A DNA stretch of 64,000 nt from Clostridia bacterium (GTDB taxonomy: Bacteria > Bacillota > Clostridia > Oscillospirales > Acutalibacteraceae), in contig JAFWAC010000015.1 in assembly GCA_017507805.1 (NCBI GenBank), positions 186,001 through 250,000 of the forward strand, given 5' to 3'. Both the position numbers and the translations under genes were made by a program. The notes beneath the pieces are model-generated. The model saw only the letters and a program-made list of their open reading frames with translations, did no database searches and was not told the DNA's origin. This document shows positions 36,796 to 45,669 of this stretch, piece by piece (positions within the stretch are counted from its first letter, which is position 1; every line of letters begins with the position of its first letter).

Positions 36796-37457
36796 AGCTT
36801 TTCAACAACCTCGCCGGCTTTTTTATAGATGGAATTCTCACGAACAACACCTCTGACAGAGGAAAGAGGGTATATATTTGAATTTTTGCAGATAACCGTG
36901 CCGGGATTTAGCACCGTGCCGCAACCAACCTCCACATGGTCTCCCAGAATTGCGCCGAATTTTTTAAGTCCGGTTTCAAGCTTTTGACTGCCCGACTTAA
37001 CACACACAAGACTTTTGTCTGATTTAACATTTGAGGTAATGGCACCTGCACCCATGTGTGAGCCTGTTCCCAGAACCGAGTCTCCCACATAATTATAGTG
37101 CGGAACCTGAACTCTTTCAATTAAAACAACATTTTTAAGCTCTGTTGAATTGCCAACAACACAGTTGTTACCGACAAGTGCATTTCCGCGTATGAAGGCG
37201 CAATGCCTTACCTCGCTGTTTTCACCGATGATGCAGGGCCCTTGTATATATGCACTCGGTGCGATTTTTGCGCTTTTTGCAATCCATACATTTTCACAAA
37301 CCTCTGTGTAAATTTCTTTGTTCAACTGCGGACCTACCTTTAAAATGTAGCTTCCGATGTTGGGCAGAATTTCAAACGGATAGGAAGCACCGTCAAAAAG
37401 AGGGGCGATGATTTGGTTTTCTATTGTAAAAAGCTTATGGGTGGTAATGAAATCCAT
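36792..37457 (-). CDS. Left-handed beta-helix protein (GlmU C-terminal-like)
   Basis: 221 residues. Hexapeptide repeats through most of the length (IAPSAYIQGPCIIGENSEV, NALVGNNCVVGNS, DSVLGTGSHMGAGAI) as in the acyltransferase domain of GlmU and sugar nucleotidyltransferases. There is no nucleotidyltransferase domain, so it may be a stand-alone acetyltransferase or carbonic-anhydrase-like trimer. Confidence 0.75.
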   Translation of the reverse strand: MDFITTHKLFTIENQIIAPLFDGASYPFEILPNIGSYILKVGPQLNKEIYTEVCENVWIAKSAKIAPSAYIQGPCIIGENSEVRHCAFIRGNALVGNNCVVGNSTELKNVVLIERVQVPHYNYVGDSVLGTGSHMGAGAITSNVKSDKSLVCVKSGSQKLETGLKKFGAILGDHVEVGCGTVLNPGTVICKNSNIYPLSSVRGVVRENSIYKKAGEVVEKL

Positions 37458-37607
37458 AAATTAAATCCTTTCTCTCTTGAAATAATAAATATTATAATGT
37501 ATAATTATATCAGCATTGTTAAATTTTTTCAACATTTTATATCTTAGGTATTGTAAAAAATAAAAAAATGTGTTAAAATCTTATTCGTAAACATCAAAAT
37601 TTGCTTG

Positions 37608-37749
37608 TTGCGTACTGTAATGTGCGAATGGGCGGGTCCTGTGCGACGGGACGCTACGAACCATGTCAGGCGGGGAACCGAGCAGCATTAAGTAGTTTTT
37701 CCTGTGCGCCGCAGTAAATCGGCTCATTCGTACACTACAGTACGCAAAT
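37608..37749 (+). ncRNA. ffs: Signal recognition particle RNA
   Basis: TTGCGTACTGTA (37608-37619) pairs with TACAGTACGCAA (37736-37747) as the closing helix, and TGTGCGAATG pairs with CATTCGTACA just inside. The apical part holds the SRP54-binding loop GTCAGGCGGGGAACCGAGCA, an unmistakable SRP RNA signature. It is about 140 nt, longer than the E. coli 4.5S RNA and shorter than the Bacillus scRNA. It lies directly before dnaX, as in many Firmicutes. The remaining bases back to 37458 are AT-rich promoter region. Confidence 0.92.
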
Positions 37750-37781
37750 TTTATAAAAGCTTAAATCAGGGGTGAAATTCA

Positions 37782-39410
37782 ATGGCATATCAGGCACTGT
37801 ACCGCAAGTACCGTCCGCAGTATTTTTCAGATGTGGTAGGGCAGGAGCATATAACCGAAACACTTAAAAATGAGCTTGCCCACGGCAAAACCGTTCACGC
37901 TTATCTTTTCACCGGAACAAGGGGAACAGGAAAAACAACCTGTGCCAAAATTCTTGCAAAGGCGGTAAACTGCGTTGCTTTAAACAACGGTGACCCTTGC
38001 CTTCAGTGCGAAAGCTGTCTTTCAATAGACAACGGTGAAAATACCGATATTGTTGAAATAGATGCGGCTTCAAATAACGGCGTTGACAATATCCGCGAGC
38101 TGCGGGAGCTTATAAGCTTTGCCCCTGCCTCCTCAAAATACCGCGTTTTTATTATTGACGAGGTGCATATGCTTTCAATCGGAGCATTTAATGCACTGCT
38201 CAAAACCTTGGAGGAGCCGCCTGCTCATGTGGTTTTCATCCTTGCCACAACAGAGGTTCACAAGCTGCCAGCAACCATTCTGTCACGCTGTCAGCGCTTT
38301 GATTTCCGCAGAATAGACAGTGCTAAAATCTGCGAACGCATACAGTATATTGCAGAAAAAGAGGGGCTCACCGTCACGGACGATGCCGCAACCCTCATTG
38401 CCGCCGCGGCTGACGGGGGTATGCGTGATGCACTTTCAATTCTTGACCTTTGCGCTTCAAGCAGTAAAAATATTGACGAGGCAACCGTTGAAAGCGTTTG
38501 CGCAATGGCAGGCAATGACTACCTTTTGAATATAGCCGATGCAGTTAAAGCCGGTGATACGGAAAAAGCATTGCTTCTTGTTGATAAGCTTCATAATTCG
38601 TCTGTTGATATGCTGCGTCTTTTGACCGAGCTTACTTCGCATTACCGTGATTTGATGATTGTTAAAACCGTCAAAGGAAAAAACCGCCCCGTGGTTTGCT
38701 CGGCAGCACGGCTGAAGGCACTTGAGACTCAGGCAGAGCAATATGATATAAAGGATATTATATATGCCTTAACTACCCTGCAGTCGGCATTTGCGGCAAT
38801 GCAAACAGGCAATCGCCGCTGTGAAATGGAAATGGCTCTTATCCGTATGTGCGACCCATCGCTTTCTCCCGAATATTCTGCTTTGGAAAGACGGGTGAGC
38901 GCACTTGAACGGGGAATAAAGCTTAATATGGCGGCTGCTGTTCACAGTTCAAATTCTCAGGGTGAAAACGAGACTGTAACCAAAGCTGAGCCTTCAAGCC
39001 AAACCGAGGAGGAAATACCACCGCCCGTTTCGGAGGACGAGGCTCCTGCAACGGTTGCAGAAAACGAAGCTTCCGAACAGCAAAAGACATCGGAGGATAT
39101 ATATCGTGTTGAGCAATGGAACGAAGTTTTGCGTATATTAGCAACTGAATGTCCGTTGATAGCCGGAGTGTTAAAGGACTCCACAGCTTATATTAAGGGT
39201 GCTTATCTGCTGATAGATGCGCCTAACAGCCAGTTCCGTTCCTTGATAAACAGCGGTAATTCTTATTACAGAGACAGCATCCGAAAAGCGGCTTTTGCGG
39301 TTTTGGGTGTAACTTATAAATTAGGACCCTACACAAAACCTGCGGCTGACAGCGAAACAGATCCATTGTCCGCCTTTGCAGACAGGTTAAAAAATTTTGA
39401 ATTGAATTAG
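37782..39410 (+). CDS. dnaX: DNA polymerase III subunits gamma/tau
   Basis: 542 residues. AAA+ clamp-loader: Walker A GTRGTGKTT, zinc Cys in NGDPCLQCESC, Walker B VFIIDEVHMLS and sensor 1 ILATTEVHKLP. A Pro/Glu-rich linker (about 395-440) and a C-terminal tau-like domain follow. It loads the beta clamp. Confidence 0.95.
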   Translation: MAYQALYRKYRPQYFSDVVGQEHITETLKNELAHGKTVHAYLFTGTRGTGKTTCAKILAKAVNCVALNNGDPCLQCESCLSIDNGENTDIVEIDAASNNGVDNIRELRELISFAPASSKYRVFIIDEVHMLSIGAFNALLKTLEEPPAHVVFILATTEVHKLPATILSRCQRFDFRRIDSAKICERIQYIAEKEGLTVTDDAATLIAAAADGGMRDALSILDLCASSSKNIDEATVESVCAMAGNDYLLNIADAVKAGDTEKALLLVDKLHNSSVDMLRLLTELTSHYRDLMIVKTVKGKNRPVVCSAARLKALETQAEQYDIKDIIYALTTLQSAFAAMQTGNRRCEMEMALIRMCDPSLSPEYSALERRVSALERGIKLNMAAAVHSSNSQGENETVTKAEPSSQTEEEIPPPVSEDEAPATVAENEASEQQKTSEDIYRVEQWNEVLRILATECPLIAGVLKDSTAYIKGAYLLIDAPNSQFRSLINSGNSYYRDSIRKAAFAVLGVTYKLGPYTKPAADSETDPLSAFADRLKNFELN

Positions 39411-39425
39411 AAAGGTTGAATTAAA

Positions 39426-39767
39426 ATGAAGGTAAGAATCCCTAACTCCGGCGGTCCCGGAAATATGAATCAAATGCTCAAGCAAGCACAAAAAATGCAG
39501 GCTGATATGGCGGCTTTGCAGGAGGATTTGGAAACCCGTGAATACACTGCAACCTCAGGCGGTGGAATGGTTGAGGTAACGGTTGACGGTAAACATCTCG
39601 TAAAGGCTATAAAAATCAAGCCGGAAGCGGTTGACCCTGATGATGCAGAGATGCTTGAGGACCTTATAACGGTTGCTTTGAATGAGGCTATATCCAACGC
39701 AATCAAGACAGCCGAGGAAGAAATGTCGGCTATAACCGGCGGACTTAATGTGCCGGGAATGTTTTAA
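39426..39767 (+). CDS. ybaB: YbaB/EbfC nucleoid-associated protein
   Basis: 113 residues. MNQMLKQAQKMQADMAALQ helix and SGGGMVEVTVDGKH strand of the YbaB family, a small DNA-binding dimer. It sits between dnaX and recR as usual. Confidence 0.94.
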   Translation: MKVRIPNSGGPGNMNQMLKQAQKMQADMAALQEDLETREYTATSGGGMVEVTVDGKHLVKAIKIKPEAVDPDDAEMLEDLITVALNEAISNAIKTAEEEMSAITGGLNVPGMF

Positions 39768-39772
39768 AAAAT

Positions 39773-40372
39773 ATGGCTAATAATATTATACCCTTAACCG
39801 AGCTTATTTCTCAATTTGAACGGTTGCCGGGAATAGGTAAAAAAACAGCCCAACGATTGGCATACAGTATTCTTGAACAACCTCCGGAATATGCCGAAAG
39901 GTTTGCTGATGCACTTTTGAATGCGAGACGGAAAATTCATTTTTGTAAGGTCTGCCAATCTCTTACAGATTTGGAAATATGCTCCATTTGTGACGACCAA
40001 ACACGCGATAGGCGTATTATTTGTGTTGTGGCAGAGCCGCGCGATGTTATGGCATTTGAGCGCACCCGTGAGTATAACGGTCTTTACCATGTGCTTCACG
40101 GTGTTATTTCTCCGCTTGACGGAATCGGTCCTGACCGCCTTCGTATAAAGGAGCTGATGGCAAGACTCGGCTCCGGGGAGATAGAGGAGCTTATAATGGC
40201 AACCAACCCAACGGTTGAGGGTGAAGCCACCGCAAGCTATATTTCCCGACTGAGTAAACCAATGGGCATTAAGGTTACCCGCTTGGCTTACGGTATACCG
40301 GTAGGCGCCGAATTGGAATATGCCGATGAATTTACCCTCGCCCGCGCTTTGGAGGGTAGAAATGAGATATAG
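39773..40372 (+). CDS. recR: Recombination mediator RecR
   Basis: 199 residues. N-terminal helix-hairpin-helix (FERLPGIGKKTAQRLAY), four-Cys zinc finger (CKVCQSLTDLEICSIC) and Toprim domain (ICVVAEPRDVMAFERT, IMATNPTVEGEATASYI). It works with RecO and RecF in loading RecA. Confidence 0.96.
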   Translation: MANNIIPLTELISQFERLPGIGKKTAQRLAYSILEQPPEYAERFADALLNARRKIHFCKVCQSLTDLEICSICDDQTRDRRIICVVAEPRDVMAFERTREYNGLYHVLHGVISPLDGIGPDRLRIKELMARLGSGEIEELIMATNPTVEGEATASYISRLSKPMGIKVTRLAYGIPVGAELEYADEFTLARALEGRNEI

Positions 40373-40381
40373 GAGCAGAAT

Positions 40382-40600
40382 ATGACACAGGAAAAAATTG
40401 ACCGTATAAATGCGCTTGCAAGAAAGCAAAGAGCTGAAGGACTTACCGAGCAGGAAAAGCAAGAGCAGTATGCTTTAAGACGCGAATATATTGACGGCTT
40501 TAAGCGCAGCTTGTCCTCTCAGCTTGAAAATACTTATATTGTTGAGCCGGACGGCACTAAACGAAAGGTGAAACGCAAGGATGAAAATTCTGCTGACTGA
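40382..40600 (+). CDS. DUF896 (YnzC-like) small protein
   Basis: 72 residues, matching the short helical DUF896 family (KIDRINALARKQRAEGLTEQEKQEQ, LRREYIDGFKRSL). Known members are SOS- or cell-cycle-associated in Bacillus; the function is unclear. Its end overlaps the next gene by 20 bases. Confidence 0.85.
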   Translation: MTQEKIDRINALARKQRAEGLTEQEKQEQYALRREYIDGFKRSLSSQLENTYIVEPDGTKRKVKRKDENSAD

Positions 40601-41534
40601 ACGCGCAACCTTAGTTTCAAATGGGGACCTTTCACTCGAGGTTTTCAACCGCTTCGGTGAGGTTACTGTTTATGATAATATATCCCGTTCCGAGCTTTTG
40701 CGCGAAGCTACGGATGCAGAGATAATTCTTTGCAATAAAGCTCTTATAAACCGTGAGGTTATGGATGTTGCTCAAAAGCTTCGCTATGTCGGTCTTTTTG
40801 CAACAGGATATAACAATGTTGATATTGAGTATGCCAAAAAAAGGGGAATTACCGTCTGCAATGTTGCAGGATATTCCACTAATGCTGTCGTTCAGCAGGT
40901 AATCGGATATATTCTTATGCATTATACCAAGATTGCCGAGTATAACAGCTTGGTAAAGTCGGGCGGTTGGAAAAGGTCAGAAACCTTTTCGATGCTTTCC
41001 TTTCCGTCTGATGAGGTATTCGGTAAAACCTTGGGAATTATCGGATACGGAAGTATCGGTAAGGCGGTAGAACGGGCGGCAACAGGGCTTGGAATGAAAA
41101 CGCAGATTTTCACACGCACAAAGCCAATGGATGCGGATAGCCGCTTTGTGAGCCTTGAGCAACTGCTCAAAACGAGTGATATTGTTACGGTGCATTGCCC
41201 TTTAAATGAGCAGAGCGCTGATATGATGAATGAAAAGACATTTTCCATGATGAAACGCGGTGCATTTTTTATAAACACCTCGCGCGGAGGCGTGGTTGAT
41301 GAGAAAGCATTAGCAAAAGCGCTGGAAAGCGGTCAGCTTTCGGGTGCGGCGATTGATGTTATTAAAAACGAGCCAATGCCTGATGAATGTTTGCTTGACA
41401 GTATTCCTAACCTTATAATAACACCTCACACCGCATGGGCGCCTTTGGCTACACGAAAACGCTTAACCGACCTTGTGGCTGAAAATCTTGATAATTTTTT
41501 AAACGGAAAAGCAGTAAACAATCTTGCTGAATAA
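40581..41534 (+). CDS. D-2-hydroxyacid dehydrogenase
   Basis: 317 residues. Rossmann motif LGIIGYGSIGKAVERAA, substrate-binding Arg in FINTSRGGVVDEKAL, Glu in VIKNEPMPDE, and catalytic His in TPHTAWAPLATR. It belongs to the glycerate/phosphoglycerate dehydrogenase-like family; hydroxypyruvate or glyoxylate reduction is plausible. Confidence 0.88.
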   Translation: MKILLTERATLVSNGDLSLEVFNRFGEVTVYDNISRSELLREATDAEIILCNKALINREVMDVAQKLRYVGLFATGYNNVDIEYAKKRGITVCNVAGYSTNAVVQQVIGYILMHYTKIAEYNSLVKSGGWKRSETFSMLSFPSDEVFGKTLGIIGYGSIGKAVERAATGLGMKTQIFTRTKPMDADSRFVSLEQLLKTSDIVTVHCPLNEQSADMMNEKTFSMMKRGAFFINTSRGGVVDEKALAKALESGQLSGAAIDVIKNEPMPDECLLDSIPNLIITPHTAWAPLATRKRLTDLVAENLDNFLNGKAVNNLAE

Positions 41535-41551
41535 AAGGGGAGAGGCTTTAA

Positions 41552-43078
41552 TTGTTTTCAAGAGTAAAGGGAATTGGTCTTTTTGGTATTGATTCTTATA
41601 TGATAGAAATTGAAGCCGATGTTTCAACGGGCTTGCCGGCTTTTGATATTGTCGGTTTGCCGGATACCGCAGTAAAGGAATCGCGGGATAGAGTGCGTGC
41701 CGCAATAAAAAACTGCGGCTATAAATTTCCTTTGGGCAGAATAACCGTTAATCTCGCTCCTGCTGACCGCAAGAAGGAAGGCTCGCTTTATGATTTGCCG
41801 GTTTTACTTGCCATTTTAAAAGCATCAGGTCAGCTGAAAAATGAATTTGAGGATAGCATTATTATCGGCGAGGTAGCCCTTGACGGTATGGTGAGAAGCA
41901 TAAACGGCGCACTCGCCATTGCAATTACCGCACAGCAAAACGGAATTAAAAGTATTTTTGTTCCTGCAAATAACGCGGCGGAAGCGGCTGTTGTGGATGG
42001 GATAGATGTCTATCCTGTGGAAACCTTAAGTCAGCTTATTTCTCACATAAAGGGTGAAGCCTTGATTGAAAAGGCAGAAAAACCCCCGCTTGTTGGACTT
42101 GCTGCCGGTGCTGTTCCCGATTTCAGCGATGTAAAGGGACAGCTTGCGGCAAAAAAGGCGCTTGAGGTTGCTGCTGCAGGCGGTCATAATATTCTGTTGA
42201 TCGGTCCTCCGGGAGCAGGAAAAAGTATGCTTGCAAAACGCTTGCCCGGAATTTTGCCTGAAATGACCTTTGAGGAGTCAATTGAAACAACAAAAATTCA
42301 TTCTATAGCCGGAGCACTTAATAAGGATGCCCCATTTATCACTAACCGCCCTTTCCGTTCTCCTCATCACACTGTATCTGTGGCAGGTATTGCGGGCGGA
42401 GGAACCGTTCCGCGCCCCGGAGAAATTTCCCTTGCTCATAACGGGGTGCTGTTTTTGGACGAGCTTCCCGAGTTTAAAAGAGATGTTATGGAGGCACTGC
42501 GCCAACCTATTGAGGACGGTAAAGTGACCATTTCCAGAGTTTCCGGCTCTTTGACATATCCAAGCTCAATAATGCTTGTAGGTGCTATGAATCCGTGTCC
42601 CTGCGGATTTTTCGGGCACCCAACAAGGGAATGTACCTGCTCTCAAAATTCAGTACATAAATATCTTAATAGGATTTCAGGGCCAATGCTTGACAGACTT
42701 GACCTGCATGTAGAGGTGCCGCCTGTTGATTACACGGCACTTAATTCCGATACAAAGGAGGAAACCTCTGCCCAAATCCGCGAAAGGGTAAACCGCGCCC
42801 GTAAAATACAGATTGAAAGGTATAAGGGTACGGAAATCACCTGCAATGCCAGACTTACACCGTCTATGCTTAAAAAATATTGTGTAATGACAGATGAAGC
42901 CTCAAAGTATTTGGGACTTTCCTTTGAACGGCTTGGAATGTCTGCCCGCGCATACGACAGAATTTTAAAGGTTGCAAGAACGGTGGCAGATTTATCCGGC
43001 AGTGAAATTATAGAAAAGGAACACATTTTTTCAGCAATTTCATTCCGCAGTCTTGACAGAAAGTATTGGGGTGTGTAA
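41552..43078 (+). CDS. YifB/ComM-type Mg chelatase-like AAA+ ATPase
   Basis: 508 residues with a TTG start (AGGGGAGA upstream). N-terminal Lon-protease-like S5 fold (GLPAFDIVGLPDTAVKESRDR), then AAA+ with Walker A IGPPGAGKSMLAKRL, Walker B VLFLDELPEFKR, and the C-terminal ATPase lid and four-Cys segment (CPCGFFGHPTRECTC). In naturally transformable bacteria ComM promotes branch migration. It is the last chromosomal gene before tRNA-Ala. Confidence 0.93.
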   Translation: MFSRVKGIGLFGIDSYMIEIEADVSTGLPAFDIVGLPDTAVKESRDRVRAAIKNCGYKFPLGRITVNLAPADRKKEGSLYDLPVLLAILKASGQLKNEFEDSIIIGEVALDGMVRSINGALAIAITAQQNGIKSIFVPANNAAEAAVVDGIDVYPVETLSQLISHIKGEALIEKAEKPPLVGLAAGAVPDFSDVKGQLAAKKALEVAAAGGHNILLIGPPGAGKSMLAKRLPGILPEMTFEESIETTKIHSIAGALNKDAPFITNRPFRSPHHTVSVAGIAGGGTVPRPGEISLAHNGVLFLDELPEFKRDVMEALRQPIEDGKVTISRVSGSLTYPSSIMLVGAMNPCPCGFFGHPTRECTCSQNSVHKYLNRISGPMLDRLDLHVEVPPVDYTALNSDTKEETSAQIRERVNRARKIQIERYKGTEITCNARLTPSMLKKYCVMTDEASKYLGLSFERLGMSARAYDRILKVARTVADLSGSEIIEKEHIFSAISFRSLDRKYWGV

Positions 43079-43123
43079 AATAATAATGGCTGTGATATAC
43101 AGAAATACCACAGCCGATAATTC

Positions 43124-43199
43124 GGGGTTGTAGCTCAGCTGGTAGAGTGCCTGGTTCGCATTCAGGAGGTCGTGGGTTCAAGTCCCATCAGCTCCACCA
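43124..43199 (+). tRNA. tRNA-Ala (anticodon CGC)
   Basis: Acceptor GGGGTTG/CAGCTCC (two wobbles), D-arm GCTC..GAGT, anticodon stem CCTGG/TCAGG with loop TTCGCAT (anticodon CGC, reads GCG), T-arm GTGGG/CCCAT with TTCAAGT, discriminator A and encoded CCA. It marks the left edge of the foreign element. Confidence 0.93.
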
Positions 43200-43361
43200 T
43201 AATTCGTGGTTAATTTGGAACCACAGTCGAAAACCCTTGATTTTTCAAGGGTTTTCAGCATTTTTAAGGGCAAAATTTATTTCCCGATTTTGAAGCACCA
43301 TTTGGGTGTGTTTTTAAGTCTTAAGGGAGTCGAACTCACCATTTTTGCTCAATTTCGCAGA

Positions 43362-43417
43362 AATAACCGAATTTTTATTACAAAATAATGTAATGAGGGT
43401 TCGGTTATTATTTTTTT
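43362..43417 (+). promoter_or_regulatory. Hairpin/attenuator in the parB leader
   Basis: AATAACCGAA (43362-43371) pairs with TTCGGTTATT (43400-43409), enclosing ATTACA/TGTAAT, and is followed by a T run, so it can act as an intrinsic terminator 28 bases before the parB start. ACCGAATTT occurs again at 43418, giving three copies of the heptamer ACCGAAT or its complement in 60 bases, which could also be a protein-binding site. Confidence 0.5.
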
Positions 43418-43444
43418 ACCGAATTTCTCAAAAAAGGAGTATTT

Positions 43445-44329
43445 ATGAACGGTAAAAACTATGAATCTGTGTTTAAAAATGTCGGTGAGCCTATTGATCT
43501 GTTTCTTATAGATGATTTTCCCGGTCATCCGTATAAAGTAATAGATAATTCGGACATGACAGAACTGACCGAAAGCATTAAGGCTAACGGCCTGCTTAAT
43601 CCCATAATTTTGCGCAAAAAAGCAGATGGTCGATATGAATTAATTTCCGGCCACCGTAGAAAAAGGGCGTATGAAATTTTAAAGTTAAAAAAGATTAATG
43701 CAGTTATAACTGACCTGAATGACGATGAAGCCATTATTATGATGGTGGACAGCAACTGCCAACGTTCGAATATATTACCAAGTGAAAAGGCTTTCTCATA
43801 TAAGATGAAGCTCGATGCCATAAAACGACAGGGGAAACGTACAGATTTAACTTTATCCCAAGTTGGGAAAAAGTTTAATGCGTATGAAGAATTGGCAAGG
43901 AGCAGCGGGGATAGCCGCAATCAAGTACATAGATATATCAGACTTACATATTTGGTCCCGGAGCTTCTGGAGTTTGTTGATAACGGCAGAATGAAAATGC
44001 AGCCTGCCGTTGAGTTGTCTTATCTGGATGAAGAGGCACAAAGGGATATTGTGGATATAATTGATGAGACTGATGTTTTTCCTTCCTTCTCACAGACAGT
44101 CAGAATGCGTAAGATAGATAAGGGGGAACTCACCTATGAAAAAATATCGGAAATATTGTCAGAAGACAAACCGAACCAAAGACCTACTTATCGAATATCC
44201 GCTGAAAAAATATCACAATTAATTCCAAGGGAATATAACGACAGGCAAGCCGAAGAGTATATTATTAAAGCATTAGAGTGTTATAGAAAAACGTTAAATA
44301 GGAAAATGAAAAAAGATAAAATTGCATAG
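43445..44329 (+). CDS. ParB/Spo0J-like protein
   Basis: 294 residues. The N-terminal ParB domain has IDDFPGHPYKVIDNSDM, LLNPIILRKK, the CTP-binding GHRRKRA (69-75) and NCQRSNILPSEKAFSY. A central helix-turn-helix lies about 128-165, followed by a short C-terminal helical region. There is no parA gene next to it. Such orphan ParB proteins are common on clostridial conjugative elements and may act in partition, copy control or transcription. Confidence 0.85.
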   Translation: MNGKNYESVFKNVGEPIDLFLIDDFPGHPYKVIDNSDMTELTESIKANGLLNPIILRKKADGRYELISGHRRKRAYEILKLKKINAVITDLNDDEAIIMMVDSNCQRSNILPSEKAFSYKMKLDAIKRQGKRTDLTLSQVGKKFNAYEELARSSGDSRNQVHRYIRLTYLVPELLEFVDNGRMKMQPAVELSYLDEEAQRDIVDIIDETDVFPSFSQTVRMRKIDKGELTYEKISEILSEDKPNQRPTYRISAEKISQLIPREYNDRQAEEYIIKALECYRKTLNRKMKKDKIA

Positions 44330-44336
44330 AGGTTAA

Positions 44337-44386
44337 AGCCTTTCGGTTTTGAAATTAAGGGGACTTGTTTCATAAACTGAAAGGCT
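44337..44386. terminator. Bidirectional terminator between parB and the sigma gene
   Basis: AGCCTTTCGGTTT (44337-44349) pairs with AAACTGAAAGGCT (44374-44386), 13 bp with one wobble, between convergent genes. The loop is long (24 bases). Confidence 0.65.
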
Positions 44387-45494
44387 ATTTATTTTGAAAC
44401 ATACTACGCAGATTATTGCAGTTTTTCATTTTTCGTATTTTATTTAATGCGATTGATTCTATTTGGCGCACCCGTTCGGGTGTTAAATTTAATATTCTAC
44501 CGCATTCATCAAGATTATGCGATTGCTCATTGATAAGACCGAAACGAAGGAAAATCACCTTTTTTTCTCTAGGTGATAAATGTTCTAAAAGACTATACAA
44601 AGTTTCTTTTTTCTCTTGATTTTCTAATGATTTTACTGGGGAAAGTAAAGTATTATCCTTAATAGTGTTAAGCAATGTACCATCTGATTCATCGCCTGAA
44701 GGGGAATCGAGCGAACAAACGAAGTATTCAAGGGATGTGAAATATTTTACATTAGCTATTGTAAATCCTGTAATAGTCGCAATTTGGTCATCTGTGGGAT
44801 AGGTCTTAGTTTGTGAGTAGAAATCCTCCCGAGCATTTTTAATTTTTGTTATTGCGGCATTTATATGGTTGGGAAGTCGTATCAATCGTATTTGTTCTTC
44901 TATGTATCTTAAAATAGACTGTTTTATCCAAAAAATAGAGTATGTAGTAAGCCGTGTACCCCGATTTGGATTATATAAGTCTATTGCTGTTATTAGACCA
45001 ATGATTGCCTGCTGAACAAGATCTGGCAGGGGAAGCCCAATATTAGCGTATTTTATGGCAATCATATGCGCAAATTTAAGATTACAGTTTATTAATTTTT
45101 CCCGTGCTTTGGTGTCGCCGCAATTCATCATACGTACTAATTTTAAATTTTGTTTGTGCGTAAGTGTCGGGTATGAATGGATTTTATTTAAAAATTCTTG
45201 GAACGTTCCGGTTGAGGCTGTGTCCATGACAGGATTTGAATTGCTTGATTGATTAAAATCATTGCTTATATTATCAATGAAATCATCGAGCATTTCTTCA
45301 TCAAAAATAACCCTTATACCGGCATTCTCAAAATTCGAAATAATATTTTCGGTTTCAATATAATCTAAATGAAAACGGGCAAACCGTTTTAAAATGGTAT
45401 CAGAATTAATATATCCTTTTTTAGAAGACTGTAATAATAACGCAGAAAATAATTGTTCCTTTTCTTTCTCAATGTTATTTTTTTCAGTCTGCAA
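44385..45494 (-). CDS. Primary-type sigma-70 factor encoded on the element
   Basis: 369 residues from TTG 45494 (GGAGG 6 bases upstream); a longer frame upstream lacks a ribosome binding site. Residues 1-70 resemble sigma region 1.1. Region 2 has NLKFAHMIAIKYANIGLPLPDLVQQA and TYSIFWIKQSILRYIEEQ. Region 3 is YPTDDQIATITGF, and region 4 is LSPREKKVIFLRFGL ... LNLTPERVRQIESIALNKIR. Carrying regions 1 to 4 makes it a group 1/2-type factor, not an ECF. Its promoter on the minus strand is TTGACT (45554-45549), 17 bases, TAAAGT (45531-45526). Confidence 0.9.
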   Translation of the reverse strand: MQTEKNNIEKEKEQLFSALLLQSSKKGYINSDTILKRFARFHLDYIETENIISNFENAGIRVIFDEEMLDDFIDNISNDFNQSSNSNPVMDTASTGTFQEFLNKIHSYPTLTHKQNLKLVRMMNCGDTKAREKLINCNLKFAHMIAIKYANIGLPLPDLVQQAIIGLITAIDLYNPNRGTRLTTYSIFWIKQSILRYIEEQIRLIRLPNHINAAITKIKNAREDFYSQTKTYPTDDQIATITGFTIANVKYFTSLEYFVCSLDSPSGDESDGTLLNTIKDNTLLSPVKSLENQEKKETLYSLLEHLSPREKKVIFLRFGLINEQSHNLDECGRILNLTPERVRQIESIALNKIRKMKNCNNLRSMFQNK

Positions 45495-45593
45495 GCGCGG
45501 CCTCCTTTCAGTGTTAGGCACATTTACTTTAACACAAAATAAATCGAAAGTCAATAAAATGTTTAATAAAAGTATAAAAAATAATTTTTGTGC

Positions 45594-45622
45594 TTGACAT
45601 ATTGCGACAAAAGTTATATACT
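45594..45622 (+). promoter_or_regulatory. SigA-type promoter of the 166-residue gene
   Basis: TTGACA (45594-45599), 17-base spacer, TATACT (45617-45622). It drives the rightward genes and diverges from the sigma gene. Confidence 0.8.
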
Positions 45623-45669
45623 GTATTTTGCAAATGTTTTCGGAAAAAAACATCAAACGGGGGTAAAAA

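Noticed and set aside
43325..43345. Possible tRNA T-arm remnant (GGGAGTCGAACTCACC) as an old attachment site
   Set aside because: Only a short palindrome-like match; no acceptor or anticodon part nearby.
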